Positions 33,918 through 42,811 are shown, counted from the stretch's first letter. The stretch is DNA of 64,000 bases from DASSBR01 sp035688265 (GCA_035688265.1 DASSNE010000044.1:1-64000); one strand, 5' to 3'. Notes: generated from the sequence alone by a model not told the origin. Program-made: numbers and translations.

Positions 33918-35264
33918 ATGGGCAAAGAGTACGATCTGATCGCGATCGGCGGCGGTAGTGGTGGCTTGGCTGCCGCGCAGCGCGCGGCTGAATATGGCGC
34001 GCGCGCAGCGGTGATCGAAGCGGGGCCGCTGGGCGGTACCTGCGTCAATGTCGGCTGCGTGCCGAAGAAGGTCATGTGGAACGCGGCGAGTCTTGCGCAT
34101 GCGATTCACGATGCCGGCCAATACGGCTTTGCGGTGGATCACAGCCTGCACTGGCCGACACTGAAGCGCAAGCGCGATGCCTATATCGAGCGCCTGAACG
34201 GCATTTATGAAAGCAACCTCGCCAGGCGCAATGTCGACCTGATTCGCGGCAAGGCGCGATTCGTGGATGCGCATACGCTGGAGGTTGACGGAGAGAAAGT
34301 GGGTGCCGACCACATCATCATCGCAACCGGCGGCAAGCCGCGCTGGCCGGATATTCCCGGCGCCGAACTCGGCATCACCTCGGACGGCTTCTTTGAACTT
34401 GAGGATCGGCCGCGGCGCATCTTCATTGCCGGTGCCGGTTATATTTCGGTGGAGTTGGGCGGCGTACTTCGCGCGCTCGGCAGCGAAGTCGTGCATGCAG
34501 TGCGCTATGACGGGCCGCTGCGTGATACGGATGAGTTCATTCGCGAGACGCTGATCGCCGAGATCCACCGGCAGGGCATCGATCTGCAGACCCACGCGAT
34601 CGGTGCGGGCGTTGCGCGGGCGGACGATGGCACGTTGACTGTCACGATGGCCAGCGGACGCGAGTTGACGGGCTTCGATTGCGTGTTGTGGGCGATCGGC
34701 CGGGAGCCGAATACGATGGCGCTGAACCTTGACGCTGCCGGCGTCGCGTTGAGCGACGACGGGCATGTGAAAGCCGACGATTACCAGAACACCAACGTCG
34801 CCGGCGTCTACGCGATCGGCGACGTCACCGGACAGGGCGACCTGACGCCGGTGGCGATCGCTGCCGGTCGCCGTCTCTCGGACCGGCTGTTCGGCGGCCA
34901 ACCCGATCGCCATCTCGATTACCGCGCCATCCCGACGGTGATTTTCAGCCATCCGCCGATCGGGCGCGTCGGGTTGACGGAGAAGGAGGCCCGGGCGGAA
35001 TACGGCGACGACATCAAGGTGTATCGCACGCGCTTCACGCCGATGTATTACGCGGTGACGGATGACAAGCCGCAGGCGGCGATGAAGCTGATTACCGCGG
35101 GGGCGGACCAAAAGATTATCGGCTGCCATCTGATCGGTCCGGGCTCTGACGAAATGCTGCAGGGATTCGCCGTTGCGATCCGTATGGGCGCGACCAAGGC
35201 CGACTTCGACGACACGATCGCGATTCATCCGACCAGCGCCGAGGAACTGGTGACGCTGCGATGA
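33918..35264 (+). CDS. gor: Glutathione-disulfide reductase
   Basis: A 448-residue NADPH-dependent flavoenzyme keeping glutathione reduced. FAD motif IAIGGGSGGLAAAQRAA; redox disulfide Cys42/Cys47 in GGTCVNVGCVPKK; NADPH site GAGYISVELGGVLRALG followed by VRYDGPLR, whose Arg favours NADPH over NADH; C-terminal catalytic His in AIHPTSAEELVTLR. These separate it from dihydrolipoamide dehydrogenase. ATG 33918 chosen for the GGGGGAG site. Its stop overlaps the next gene's ATG (ATGA). Confidence 0.94.
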   Translation: MGKEYDLIAIGGGSGGLAAAQRAAEYGARAAVIEAGPLGGTCVNVGCVPKKVMWNAASLAHAIHDAGQYGFAVDHSLHWPTLKRKRDAYIERLNGIYESNLARRNVDLIRGKARFVDAHTLEVDGEKVGADHIIIATGGKPRWPDIPGAELGITSDGFFELEDRPRRIFIAGAGYISVELGGVLRALGSEVVHAVRYDGPLRDTDEFIRETLIAEIHRQGIDLQTHAIGAGVARADDGTLTVTMASGRELTGFDCVLWAIGREPNTMALNLDAAGVALSDDGHVKADDYQNTNVAGVYAIGDVTGQGDLTPVAIAAGRRLSDRLFGGQPDRHLDYRAIPTVIFSHPPIGRVGLTEKEARAEYGDDIKVYRTRFTPMYYAVTDDKPQAAMKLITAGADQKIIGCHLIGPGSDEMLQGFAVAIRMGATKADFDDTIAIHPTSAEELVTLR

Positions 35265-35806
35265 GTGTCCGGACCTTCGAAAAGACTGCGCCGGAACTCG
35301 GCGCAAGGGTCTACGTTGCCCCATCCGCTGAAGTAATCGGGCAGGTAACGCTGGCCGATGACGTCTCCATCTGGCCGAAGGCAGTTCTACGCGCTGACGT
35401 CAACACCATCACGACAGGTCCCCGCACCAACATCCAGGACGGCACCATAATCCACGTCACCCACGACGGCCCCTACACTCCCGGCGGCTACGCCACCGAA
35501 ATCGGCGCCGACGTGACCATCGGCCACGGCTGCATAATCCATGCCTGCACCATAGGCAACTGCTGCCTGATCGGCATGGGTTCGATCGTGATGGATGGCG
35601 CCATTATCGGAGACGAAGCAATGCTCGCTGCCGGCAGTCTCGTCAGCCCACACAAACAATTGGAATCGGGTTACCTGTATCGCGGTCAGCCGGCGCGAAA
35701 GGTGAGAGCGCTCAGCGACGAAGAACGAGAAAAGCTGCATTATTCGGCGGCGCATTACGTGCGACTCAAGGATCGATACCTGGCGGCGGGATCGCCGGCG
35801 GTTTGA
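35261..35806 (+). CDS. Gamma-class carbonic anhydrase family protein (YrdA-like)
   Basis: A 181-residue left-handed beta-helix protein. Zinc-ligand histidines are in IHVTHDGPY and IGHGCIIHACTIGN, as in gamma carbonic anhydrases such as YrdA and CaiE-like proteins. It may hydrate CO2 or act as an acyltransferase relative; bacterial members are often of unproven activity. Translationally coupled to glutathione reductase by a 4-base overlap. Confidence 0.9.
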   Translation: MSVRTFEKTAPELGARVYVAPSAEVIGQVTLADDVSIWPKAVLRADVNTITTGPRTNIQDGTIIHVTHDGPYTPGGYATEIGADVTIGHGCIIHACTIGNCCLIGMGSIVMDGAIIGDEAMLAAGSLVSPHKQLESGYLYRGQPARKVRALSDEEREKLHYSAAHYVRLKDRYLAAGSPAV

Positions 35807-35878
35807 CGCCCGCGGTTTATGTATGAAAGGCTGGTTCATGTAAAAAAACAATTCACGCGCTGATTAAAGGGGGAAATA

Positions 35879-36763
35879 ATGAACCTGCGCGCCTTTTGCC
35901 CGTTGCTTTTTTGCCTGTTGCTGATCCCGCCGCTGTGGGCGGACCAGTGCCAGCCGCCGCCCGTCATGCTGCCGGAAGTACATCATGCGGGCGATCCGAT
36001 CGATGTGTCGCAATGGTGGATCAGCGAAAAACTCGACGGCGTGCGCGGCCGCTGGGACGGCGAGAAGCTGTGTACACGCGGCGGCCATCGCATTCATGCG
36101 CCGGCCTGGTTTACTGCCGGCTGGCCGGATGTGCCGCTGGACGGCGAACTGTGGATCGCCCGCGGCCATTTCACCGAGGTCAGCAGTGTGATTCGGACCG
36201 GCGATCCGGCCGATCCGCGCTGGCACGATGTGCACTTCATGGTCTTCGATCTGCCGGCCGACGATCGGCCGTTCGACGCGCGCGTCATGCGGATGCGCAA
36301 GCTGCTGGACGATCCGGCTATCCCGTGGCTGAGGCCGATCCGGCAGTTCCGGCTCGACAGCGTCGCCGAACTGGATGCGAAGCTCAAGCAAATTGCCGCC
36401 GCGGGCGGTGAAGGGTTGGTGCTGCAACGCCACGACGGCCTGTATCGCGTCGGCCGCAGCGACACGCTGCTCAAGTACAAGCCTTACGACGATGCCGAGG
36501 CGCGCGTGATCGGCTATGCGCCGGGGCATGGCAAGTACAAGGGGATGATGGGTTCGCTGATCGTCAAGCGGCCGGACGGTCTGCAATTTCGCATCGGCAC
36601 CGGCTTCACCGATGAGCAGCGCGCCGACCCGCCGCCGATCGGGAGCTGGGTGACGTATCGCTACAACGGCCTGACGGTCAATGGCGTGCCGCGCTTCGCC
36701 CGGTTCCTGCACATTCGCTACGAGCTGCCGCCGCCGGATCCGAAACCGGCGCTATCGGAGTGA
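35879..36763 (+). CDS. ligE: Secreted ATP-dependent DNA ligase (LigE type)
   Basis: A 294-residue minimal ATP-dependent ligase. Residues 1-21 are a signal peptide (FCPLLFCLLLIPPLWA), so it acts in the periplasm. Motif I is EKLDGVRG with nucleophile Lys51; motif III is in VFDLPAD, GELW is the Glu motif, motif IV is GEGLVLQ and motif V is LLKYKPYDD. The OB domain follows (SWVTYRYNGLT). No extra DNA-binding domain. Such ligases in Haemophilus, Neisseria and Vibrio are thought to join incoming or extracellular DNA. The dprA gene for natural transformation lies 12 kb away. The 3' end overlaps aroE by 12 bp. Confidence 0.9.
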   Translation: MNLRAFCPLLFCLLLIPPLWADQCQPPPVMLPEVHHAGDPIDVSQWWISEKLDGVRGRWDGEKLCTRGGHRIHAPAWFTAGWPDVPLDGELWIARGHFTEVSSVIRTGDPADPRWHDVHFMVFDLPADDRPFDARVMRMRKLLDDPAIPWLRPIRQFRLDSVAELDAKLKQIAAAGGEGLVLQRHDGLYRVGRSDTLLKYKPYDDAEARVIGYAPGHGKYKGMMGSLIVKRPDGLQFRIGTGFTDEQRADPPPIGSWVTYRYNGLTVNGVPRFARFLHIRYELPPPDPKPALSE

Positions 36764-37573
36764 TGCCGGGCCGGCAGCGATGACGGCGCCGGTATCCGGC
36801 TTCACGCCGCGCCAAAGAAAAAACGATTCCGCTGCCTGTTCGACCAGCATGCCCCAGCCGTCCAGCGTCCGGGCGACGCCTTGCCGCCGCGCCCATTCGA
36901 GAAATGGCACGGCGGCGTCGCCATAGCTCAGATCGTAGCAGGCGCACCCCGGGGCGAGCAGCGTTGGTGGCGGTGCGATGGCACTGCCGCCGTGGCCGGC
37001 GGCAGTCGCGTTGATGATCAGATCAAAGCGCAGATCGGGCCAGTCGTCGAATCCGCCGCCGGTGACGTTGGGGTCTTCGGCAAGCTCGGTGGCACGCGCC
37101 GCGGTGCGATTGGCAATGTGCAGCCGCGCCGGTGCCAGCTCCAGCAAGGGTCTCAGCACGCCGCGTGCCGCGCCGCCGGCGCCCATCAGCAGTACGGTCT
37201 TGCCGGTGACGGCGATCCCTTTGTTGATCGTCAGATCGCGGACAAAGCCGACGCCATCGGTGTTGTCGCCAACCAGCGTGCCGTCATCCGCCGGCCACAG
37301 TGTGTTGACGGCGCTTGCGGCTTCCGCCCGCGGTGTGATGCGCCCGGCGCAGGCGAAGGCTTCGCCCTTGAACGGTAGCGTGGCGTTGACTCCTTTGCCA
37401 CCACCGGCAAAGAAATCGGCTACTGCAGCGGCGAAGCCGTCGAGCGGGATTTCGCGCTTCTCGTACCGCAGGTTTTGACCGGCCTGCTGCGCAAACGCCG
37501 CGTGAATTTGCGGCGAAACGCTGTGCGCGACGGGATGGCCGAACAGCGCGTAGCGATCGGGCGCCGCGCTCAA
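36752..37573 (-). CDS. aroE: Shikimate dehydrogenase
   Basis: A 273-residue NADPH-dependent enzyme of aromatic amino acid synthesis. Substrate motif GHPVAHSVSPQIH, catalytic Lys in NATLPFKGEA, Asp in DNTDGVGFVRDL and NADP loop MGAGGAARGV are intact. The start is TTG at 37573; no ATG or GTG lies at the family N-terminus (DRYALFGHPV), so the rare start is preferred. It converges on ligE with a 12-bp overlap and lies 4 bp downstream of the phosphate transporter gene. Confidence 0.93.
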   Translation of the reverse strand: MSAAPDRYALFGHPVAHSVSPQIHAAFAQQAGQNLRYEKREIPLDGFAAAVADFFAGGGKGVNATLPFKGEAFACAGRITPRAEAASAVNTLWPADDGTLVGDNTDGVGFVRDLTINKGIAVTGKTVLLMGAGGAARGVLRPLLELAPARLHIANRTAARATELAEDPNVTGGGFDDWPDLRFDLIINATAAGHGGSAIAPPPTLLAPGCACYDLSYGDAAVPFLEWARRQGVARTLDGWGMLVEQAAESFFLWRGVKPDTGAVIAAGPASLR

Positions 37574-37577
37574 CCCC

Positions 37578-38834
37578 CTACCCCAGAATCAGCCGGATCA
37601 GGTAGAAAATCAGCATCGACAGCAGCGCGCCTGCCGGTACCGTGACGAACCACGACAGCAGGATGCCGCGCACGACGCGCAGGTCGATCGCCGCGATGCC
37701 GCGCGCCATGCCGACGCCGAGCACCGCGCCGACCAGCGTTTGCGTGGTGGACACGGGCATGCCGATGCCGGAGCCGATGACAATCGTGGTGGCGGCGGCG
37801 AATTCGGCCGAGAAGCCGCGGCTGGGGGTCAGCGCGGTGATACCTTCGCCGACCGTCGAGATAACCTTGCGCCCGAATGTCGCGAGCCCGAGCACGATGC
37901 CGGCGCCGCCGAGTATCAGGATCCACAGCGACAGCGATGCGGTCTGTCCGACCACGCCGTTTCGCACCACGCTGACCACGGCGGCGACCGGGCCGATCGC
38001 ATTGGCGACGTCGTTGGAGCCGTGCGCAAACGCCATCGAACAGGCGGTAATGATCTGCAATACGCCAAAAATCCGCTCGATCGTCGCGAACTGGGCTTCG
38101 CGGCCGCCATCGCCGCCGCGATTGCGGATAATGCGGTTGACGGCAAATGCGCCCACCAGCGCGACCACGATGCCGATACCGACCGCCAGCGTGTACGATG
38201 CCATCAGCGTCAACGTGAGGCCGATGTGCGACAGCCCTTCGATCAGCGTCACCGCGCTGATCGTAAAAGCGGCAAGAAACATGTAGAACGGCACGAAGCG
38301 CTGCGCGGCTGCGAGCGGATCGTGACGTTCCAGGATGAAACGCTGCACGCTGCTGAAGATCAGGTAGGCGATGATGCCGCCGACTACCGGCGACAGCACC
38401 CAGCCCATCACGATGACCGCGACCGGCCCCCATTGCACCGAGTCGACGCCGAGGCCGACCGACGCGAAGCCGACGATCGCGCCGACGATCGAGTGCGTGG
38501 TCGAGACCGGCCAGCCGAAGCGCGTCGCGATGGTCAGCCAGATGGCGGAGGCGAGCAGCGCGGCGAGCATGCCGTAGATCAGCAGCGTCGGATGTCCCGC
38601 GACCGCCGACATCTCGACGATGCCTTTGCGGATGGTCGAGGTAACGGCACCGCCGGCGAGCACGGCGCCGCCGAATTCGAAAATCGCGGCGATGAACAGC
38701 GCCTGGCGGATCGTGACCGCTTTCGAACCGATCGATGTAGCCATGGCATTGGCGACATCGTTCGCGCCGATGGCCCAGGCCATGAACAGGCCGAAGACCC
38801 CGGTCAGGGCCAGGTAGAGTACTGCATGATCCAT
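37578..38834 (-). CDS. PiT-family inorganic phosphate transporter
   Basis: A 418-residue polytopic transporter. Both PiT signature repeats are present: AIGANDVANAMATSIGSKAV near the N-terminus and AFAHGSNDVANAIGPVAAV in the second half. It moves phosphate (often as metal phosphate) by proton or sodium symport. The upstream DUF47 gene, 14 bp away, is its usual accessory partner. Low-affinity constitutive uptake is inferred from family. Confidence 0.93.
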   Translation of the reverse strand: MDHAVLYLALTGVFGLFMAWAIGANDVANAMATSIGSKAVTIRQALFIAAIFEFGGAVLAGGAVTSTIRKGIVEMSAVAGHPTLLIYGMLAALLASAIWLTIATRFGWPVSTTHSIVGAIVGFASVGLGVDSVQWGPVAVIVMGWVLSPVVGGIIAYLIFSSVQRFILERHDPLAAAQRFVPFYMFLAAFTISAVTLIEGLSHIGLTLTLMASYTLAVGIGIVVALVGAFAVNRIIRNRGGDGGREAQFATIERIFGVLQIITACSMAFAHGSNDVANAIGPVAAVVSVVRNGVVGQTASLSLWILILGGAGIVLGLATFGRKVISTVGEGITALTPSRGFSAEFAAATTIVIGSGIGMPVSTTQTLVGAVLGVGMARGIAAIDLRVVRGILLSWFVTVPAGALLSMLIFYLIRLILG

Positions 38835-38848
38835 TCAGTCGATCTTTT

Positions 38849-39526
38849 TTAGCGAGCCAGGAGGAGTTGCAAGGCGTTACCGACGCCGTGGCACAGATCG
38901 GCCATGTCGCCGATCCATTCGATGGCCTGGTAAATAAACACGACATCGACCGGCGGCAGCTCTTTTTCGAACGGGTAGAGCTGCGTGCGCAGTTCGACCT
39001 GGATCGCGTCGGTATCGGACTCGATGCGATCCAGTTCGACGATCATCGATTCGACGATGTCCGCTTCCGCGCCCCGAAACCCGGCCTCGAACAGCTCGCC
39101 GAGCTGATTGACACTCTTATACGCCTGCTCGGTTGCATCGATCGAGCGCTGCACCTGGCGCAGAAACAGCTCGTGCAGCGGCGCCGGCAACTGCATGCGT
39201 CGGCCGGCCATCAGGCCGCTGATGTCCTTGGTCTTGTTGGCGATATTGTCCTGCGACTGCAGCAGGTTGAGCAGGTCGGCGCGCGCCACCGGCATGAACA
39301 GGCTGTTCGGCAGGTGCAGGCGCAGCTCGCGCTTCATTGCGTCGGCCTCGTGTTCAAGGTCGATGATCCTGCGCCGCAGCGTCATCGCCTGATCCCAGTC
39401 GGCGGCCGTGACCGCCTCCGCGAACGGCTTGAGCGCGCGCACGCAGTCGACGACTTTCGCCATGTGCTCCTGCAGCGGCTTGATGGGCGAGCGGCCGAAG
39501 ATGCCGGTGAAATAGGTCTTGGTCAT
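38849..39526 (-). CDS. DUF47 (PhoU-like) partner of PiT transporter
   Basis: A 225-residue helical cytoplasmic protein of the TIGR00153/DUF47 family, related to PhoU. FGRSPIKPLQEHMAKV at the N-terminus and IDLEHEADAMKRELRLHLP with its Glu/Asp metal-binding pattern are recognisable. These proteins regulate the adjacent PiT permease. Same strand and 14 bp upstream of the transporter. Confidence 0.9.
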   Translation of the reverse strand: MTKTYFTGIFGRSPIKPLQEHMAKVVDCVRALKPFAEAVTAADWDQAMTLRRRIIDLEHEADAMKRELRLHLPNSLFMPVARADLLNLLQSQDNIANKTKDISGLMAGRRMQLPAPLHELFLRQVQRSIDATEQAYKSVNQLGELFEAGFRGAEADIVESMIVELDRIESDTDAIQVELRTQLYPFEKELPPVDVVFIYQAIEWIGDMADLCHGVGNALQLLLAR

Positions 39527-39557
39527 GGGCGCAGTCTACCGGTGGAACGTGACAGTT

Positions 39558-40562
39558 TTATGACGCGAGCCACGCCGCAACCCGCGGCGCGAAGTATGTC
39601 AGCACGGCATCCGCACCGGCGCGCTTGAAGCACATCAGGCTTTCCAGCACCGCGGCGCGCTCGTCGAGCCAGCCACGCTCCGCCGCCGCCATCAGCATCG
39701 CGTATTCGCCGCTGACCTGGTAGGCGAAGGTGGGTACGGCAAAGCGGTCCTTGACGCGCCGGATCACGTCGAGGTACGGCAGCCCCGGCTTGATCATGAT
39801 CATGTCGGCGCCCTCGGCGAGATCGAGCGCAACCTCGGCCAGCGCCTCGTCGCCGTTTGCCGGGTCCATCTGGTAAGTCGATTTGTCGCCCTTGAGCGTC
39901 GCCGCCGAGCCGACCGCGTCGCGGAACGGCCCGTAAAAATGCGAGGCATACTTGGCGGAATAGGCGAGGATGCGGGTGTCGATCCAGCCGGCGTCGTCGA
40001 GCGCCGCCCGAATGGCACCGACGCGGCCGTCCATCATGTCCGACGGCGCGACCATGTCGGCGCCCGCCTCGGCGTGCGACAGCGCCTGTTTGACCAGCGC
40101 TTCGACGGTGGCGTCATTCAGCACATAGCCGGCGGCGTCGGTCAGCCCGTCCTGGCCGTTGCGGGTAAACGGATCGAGCGCGACGTCGGTGATGACGCCC
40201 AGGGCGGGCAGTGCGTCTTTCAGCGCGCGCACCGCGCGCTGGGCGAGACCGTCCGGATTCCAGGCCTCCGCCGCATCTTCCGACTTCCGTTCCGGCGGCG
40301 TCACCGGAAACAGCGCGACGGCCGGTACGCCGAGGCTGGCAGCGGCTTCGGCCTCCCGCACCAACAGGTCGATGCTGAGTCGCTCGACGCCGGGCATCGA
40401 TGTCACCGGCTCACGGCGATTCTCGCCGTCGAGCACAAACAGCGGATAAATCAGGTCGTCCGCGGCGAGATGGTTTTCGCGCACCAACCGGCGGGTAAAG
40501 GCGTCCCGGCGCAACCGCCGCTTTCGAGTCGTCGGGAATCGTGAAAAGGCGTCGGGAGTCAT
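39558..40562 (-). CDS. hemB: Delta-aminolevulinic acid dehydratase (porphobilinogen synthase)
   Basis: A 334-residue enzyme joining two aminolevulinate molecules in haem synthesis. Schiff-base lysines are in ILAYSAKYASHFYGPFRD and MIMIKPGLPYLD. The metal loop reads DVALDPFTRNGQDG, without the Cys cluster of zinc enzymes, so it is the Mg-dependent type found in Pseudomonas. ATG 40562 chosen; an in-frame TTG 14 codons upstream is less likely. hemF lies 3.3 kb further on. Confidence 0.95.
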   Translation of the reverse strand: MTPDAFSRFPTTRKRRLRRDAFTRRLVRENHLAADDLIYPLFVLDGENRREPVTSMPGVERLSIDLLVREAEAAASLGVPAVALFPVTPPERKSEDAAEAWNPDGLAQRAVRALKDALPALGVITDVALDPFTRNGQDGLTDAAGYVLNDATVEALVKQALSHAEAGADMVAPSDMMDGRVGAIRAALDDAGWIDTRILAYSAKYASHFYGPFRDAVGSAATLKGDKSTYQMDPANGDEALAEVALDLAEGADMIMIKPGLPYLDVIRRVKDRFAVPTFAYQVSGEYAMLMAAAERGWLDERAAVLESLMCFKRAGADAVLTYFAPRVAAWLAS

Positions 40563-40643
40563 CAGCGTGAGCCTGTTCTCAAAGGCGCCGATATCGTAAA
40601 GCAAATGGCCTTTCCGGGCCAGTTTTTCAGGGTGGGCTGCTGT

Positions 40644-40669
40644 AAAAACGGCCCGCCGAGGCGGGCCGT
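40644..40669 (-). terminator. Intrinsic terminator after the BON-domain gene
   Basis: Read on the reverse strand: stem ACGGCCCGC, loop CTCG, stem GCGGGCCGT, followed by TTTT. It is 15 bp downstream of the BON lipoprotein stop. The 9-bp GC stem with T tract is a textbook intrinsic terminator, and it isolates that gene from hemB. Confidence 0.85.
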
Positions 40670-40683
40670 CGCGACGACTGCGG

Positions 40684-41106
40684 CTAGCCGCCCTGCACTT
40701 TCAGGTTGTTGGTGACATCGGTCACGCCGTCGGTATTGCGGGCAATACGCTCGGCCAGGGTTTTCTCGGCGTCCGATCGCACCGTACCGCTCAGGGTGAC
40801 GACGCCATGGTTGGTCTCGACGTGGATATCCATGCCGGACGTGCTGGAATTGGCGAGCAGCTTCGACTTGACCGCGGCGGTAATGGCGGTGTCGGACGCG
40901 CCGACTTTCGCACTGTTTGCCGCGTTGTTCGCCTGGTTCTGCATCTGCTGGCCGGTATTCTGCGCCTGCTGTCCCGCCGTCTGGTTGTCGTTGCCGGCGG
41001 CGGTGTGGCCATTGGCACTGTTGCCGTTACTGTTATTGCCGCAGGCAGCAAGGCCGAGAGAGGCCGCAAAAACCGCGGCGACGAGCAGAGTGGGGGAAAT
41101 ACGCAT
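40684..41106 (-). CDS. BON-domain lipoprotein (OsmY-like)
   Basis: A 140-residue lipoprotein: signal peptide with lipobox LAAC (Cys about 22), then a low-complexity Asn/Gln/Gly/Ala linker of about 45 residues, then one BON domain (AITAAVKSKLLANSSTSGMD, VVTLSGTVRSDAEK, VTDVTNNLKV). BON domains bind phospholipid surfaces; single-domain members are often induced by osmotic or envelope stress. A strong AAAGGAGG site precedes the ATG. Confidence 0.88.
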   Translation of the reverse strand: MRISPTLLVAAVFAASLGLAACGNNSNGNSANGHTAAGNDNQTAGQQAQNTGQQMQNQANNAANSAKVGASDTAITAAVKSKLLANSSTSGMDIHVETNHGVVTLSGTVRSDAEKTLAERIARNTDGVTDVTNNLKVQGG

Positions 41107-41190
41107 AAGAGCCTCCTTTGCATGTTATGCGATGTTGATGCCGTTCGAGTATAACAAATGATTTAACAAGTTATGCGACCTGGCGCGTGG

Positions 41191-41367
41191 TTACAGGCCA
41201 CGGCGCCGGCCGCCGACGAAGTGCATAATCAGCGTGATGACGAATATCACGAGAAAGATGAAAAACAGGATCTTGGCGATGCCTGCGGCGCCGGCCGCAA
41301 TGCCGCCAAAGCCGAAGGCCGCGGCAATAATCGCGATAATGAAGAAAATGACAGCCCAACCGAGCAT
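41191..41367 (-). CDS. DUF1328 small membrane protein (YtjA-like)
   Basis: A 58-residue protein with two hydrophobic helices: MLGWAVIFFIIAIIAAAFGF, GGIAAGAAGIAKILFF, then a basic GGRRRGL end. This matches the DUF1328 family, often induced by stress. ATG 41367 has AAGGAG upstream; a longer in-frame reading to 41451 lacks support. It lies 84 bp upstream of the BON lipoprotein on the same strand, so the pair may respond together. Confidence 0.88.
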   Translation of the reverse strand: MLGWAVIFFIIAIIAAAFGFGGIAAGAAGIAKILFFIFLVIFVITLIMHFVGGRRRGL

Positions 41368-41451
41368 GGCTACACTCCTTGTATCTTGGCGTCCATCCGG
41401 CCGAAGCGGCCGCTTGGCATCTTGTATACGGGAAACCGTGCCCCGTGCCAA

Positions 41452-42057
41452 ATGAATACGACATATAGCCCGAATGGCAAAATCAAAATCGAACGCTGTG
41501 CCTGGGCGTCACCGAACGACCCGGTTTATCTTGCGTATCACGACGACGAGTGGGGTGTCCCCGTGCACGATGATCGCACGCTGTTCGAGTTCCTGTTGCT
41601 GGAAGGCGCACAGGCGGGCCTGTCGTGGGCCACGATCTTGAGGCGGCGTGCAGGCTACCGCGCGGCGTTCGCCGGTTTCGACCCGGCGAAAGTGGCGCGC
41701 CTCGACCGGCGGCGTATCGAGGCGCTGCTGCAGAACCCGGCCATCATCCGCAACCGGCTCAAGGTGGAGTCGGCGGTTACTAACGCGCGCGCATTCCTGG
41801 CGATACAGGAGGCGCATGGCAGCTTCGACACCTTCCTGTGGCGCTACGTCGACGGCCACCCGGTGCAGAACGCGTGGCCGAGCCACGCGGACGTGCCGCC
41901 ACGCACGGCGTTGTCGGACACGCTGTCGAAGGATCTGAAGAAGCTCGGCTTCAAGTTCGTCGGCTCGACAATCTGCTACTCGCTGATGCAGGCCGTGGGG
42001 CTGGTCAACGACCACGTCACGAGCTGCTTTCGGCATCGGGAACTGGCGGGCCGATGA
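41452..42057 (+). CDS. tag: DNA-3-methyladenine glycosylase I
   Basis: A 201-residue base-excision repair enzyme. ERCAW supplies the first zinc ligand (Cys16), YHDDEWGVP the His, and the C-terminal HVTSCFRH the others; the QAGLSWATILRRR helix is the family hallmark. It starts at ATG 41452, giving about 12 residues before the usual N-terminus. Its stop overlaps the ATG of the kinase-like gene (ATGA), so the two are made together. Confidence 0.92.
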   Translation: MNTTYSPNGKIKIERCAWASPNDPVYLAYHDDEWGVPVHDDRTLFEFLLLEGAQAGLSWATILRRRAGYRAAFAGFDPAKVARLDRRRIEALLQNPAIIRNRLKVESAVTNARAFLAIQEAHGSFDTFLWRYVDGHPVQNAWPSHADVPPRTALSDTLSKDLKKLGFKFVGSTICYSLMQAVGLVNDHVTSCFRHRELAGR

Positions 42058-42800
42058 GCAGCCCTGCGGGCAAGCCGGAGCGAATCGACGCCTTCAACTT
42101 CGCCCCCGGGCGGCGGCTGGGGCGCAAGTACGAAATCATCGCGCTCCTCGGACGCGGCTACGAGGGCGAAGTCTACAAGGTGCGCGAGCTGGCAACCGGG
42201 ATCGAGCGCGCCGCGAAGTTCTTTTATCCACACCGCAACGCGGGCGACCGCGCGTTCAACTACTACGCCAACAAGCTCAACAAGCTGCGCCGCTGCCCGA
42301 TCCTGATTTCGTACCTGACGCACGACGAAGTCACTTACCGCGGCCGGCGTATCCGGTTTATCGTCTCCGAGTACGTCGAAGGCGAATTGTTGAGCACGTT
42401 TCTGCGTCATCAGCCTGGCGGGCGGCTGACGCCGTTCGAGGGTATGCACCTCCTGCACACGCTGGCGGCGGGACTGGAGACGATTCACGAAATGCGTGAA
42501 TATCACGGTGACCTGCACACCGACAACATCATCATCAAGCGCCGCGGCATTCGCTTCCAGGTCAAGCTGATCGACATGTATCGCTGGCGGGTGTCGACCG
42601 GCGAAAACATTCGCGAAGACGTCGTCGATATCATCCGCATCTTCTACGACACGCTGGGCGGTGCGAAGTATTACGCGAAGCAGCCGCCGGAAGTGAAGCG
42701 CATCTGCCGCGGTTTGAAGCGCACGCTGATCAAGAAGCAATTCCGCACCGCCGGACAACTCCGGCGGTATCTGGAAACAATGGAGTGGGAGAGCCGGTAG
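42054..42800 (+). CDS. Atypical Ser/Thr protein kinase-like protein
   Basis: A 248-residue kinase-fold protein without membrane segment. Glycine loop LLGRGYEGEVYKV, Lys of RAAKFFYPH, hinge FIVSEYVEGELLSTFL, catalytic loop YHGDLHTDNIIIK and metal Asp in KLIDMYRW are all visible, so it should bind ATP and may phosphorylate. HGD in place of HRD and DMY in place of DFG, with a short C-lobe, set it apart from Hanks-type kinases and resemble small-molecule or RIO/ABC1-like kinases. Overlaps the tag stop by 4 bases. Substrate unknown. Confidence 0.75.
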   Translation: MSSPAGKPERIDAFNFAPGRRLGRKYEIIALLGRGYEGEVYKVRELATGIERAAKFFYPHRNAGDRAFNYYANKLNKLRRCPILISYLTHDEVTYRGRRIRFIVSEYVEGELLSTFLRHQPGGRLTPFEGMHLLHTLAAGLETIHEMREYHGDLHTDNIIIKRRGIRFQVKLIDMYRWRVSTGENIREDVVDIIRIFYDTLGGAKYYAKQPPEVKRICRGLKRTLIKKQFRTAGQLRRYLETMEWESR

Positions 42801-42811
42801 ATCGCTACCGG
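42794..42811. terminator. Palindrome joining the stops of the kinase-like gene and carbonic anhydrase
   Basis: CCGGTAG-ATCG-CTACCGG. The kinase stop TAG (42798-42800) and the carbonic anhydrase stop on the other strand (42805-42807) lie in the two arms, and the 4-base loop is the whole intergenic space. It would form a hairpin in either transcript. There is no T tract, so termination strength is uncertain. Confidence 0.5.

Noticed and set aside
37561..37573. An ATG start for aroE
   Set aside because: No ATG or GTG lies near the family N-terminus; TTG 37573 remains the only fitting start.
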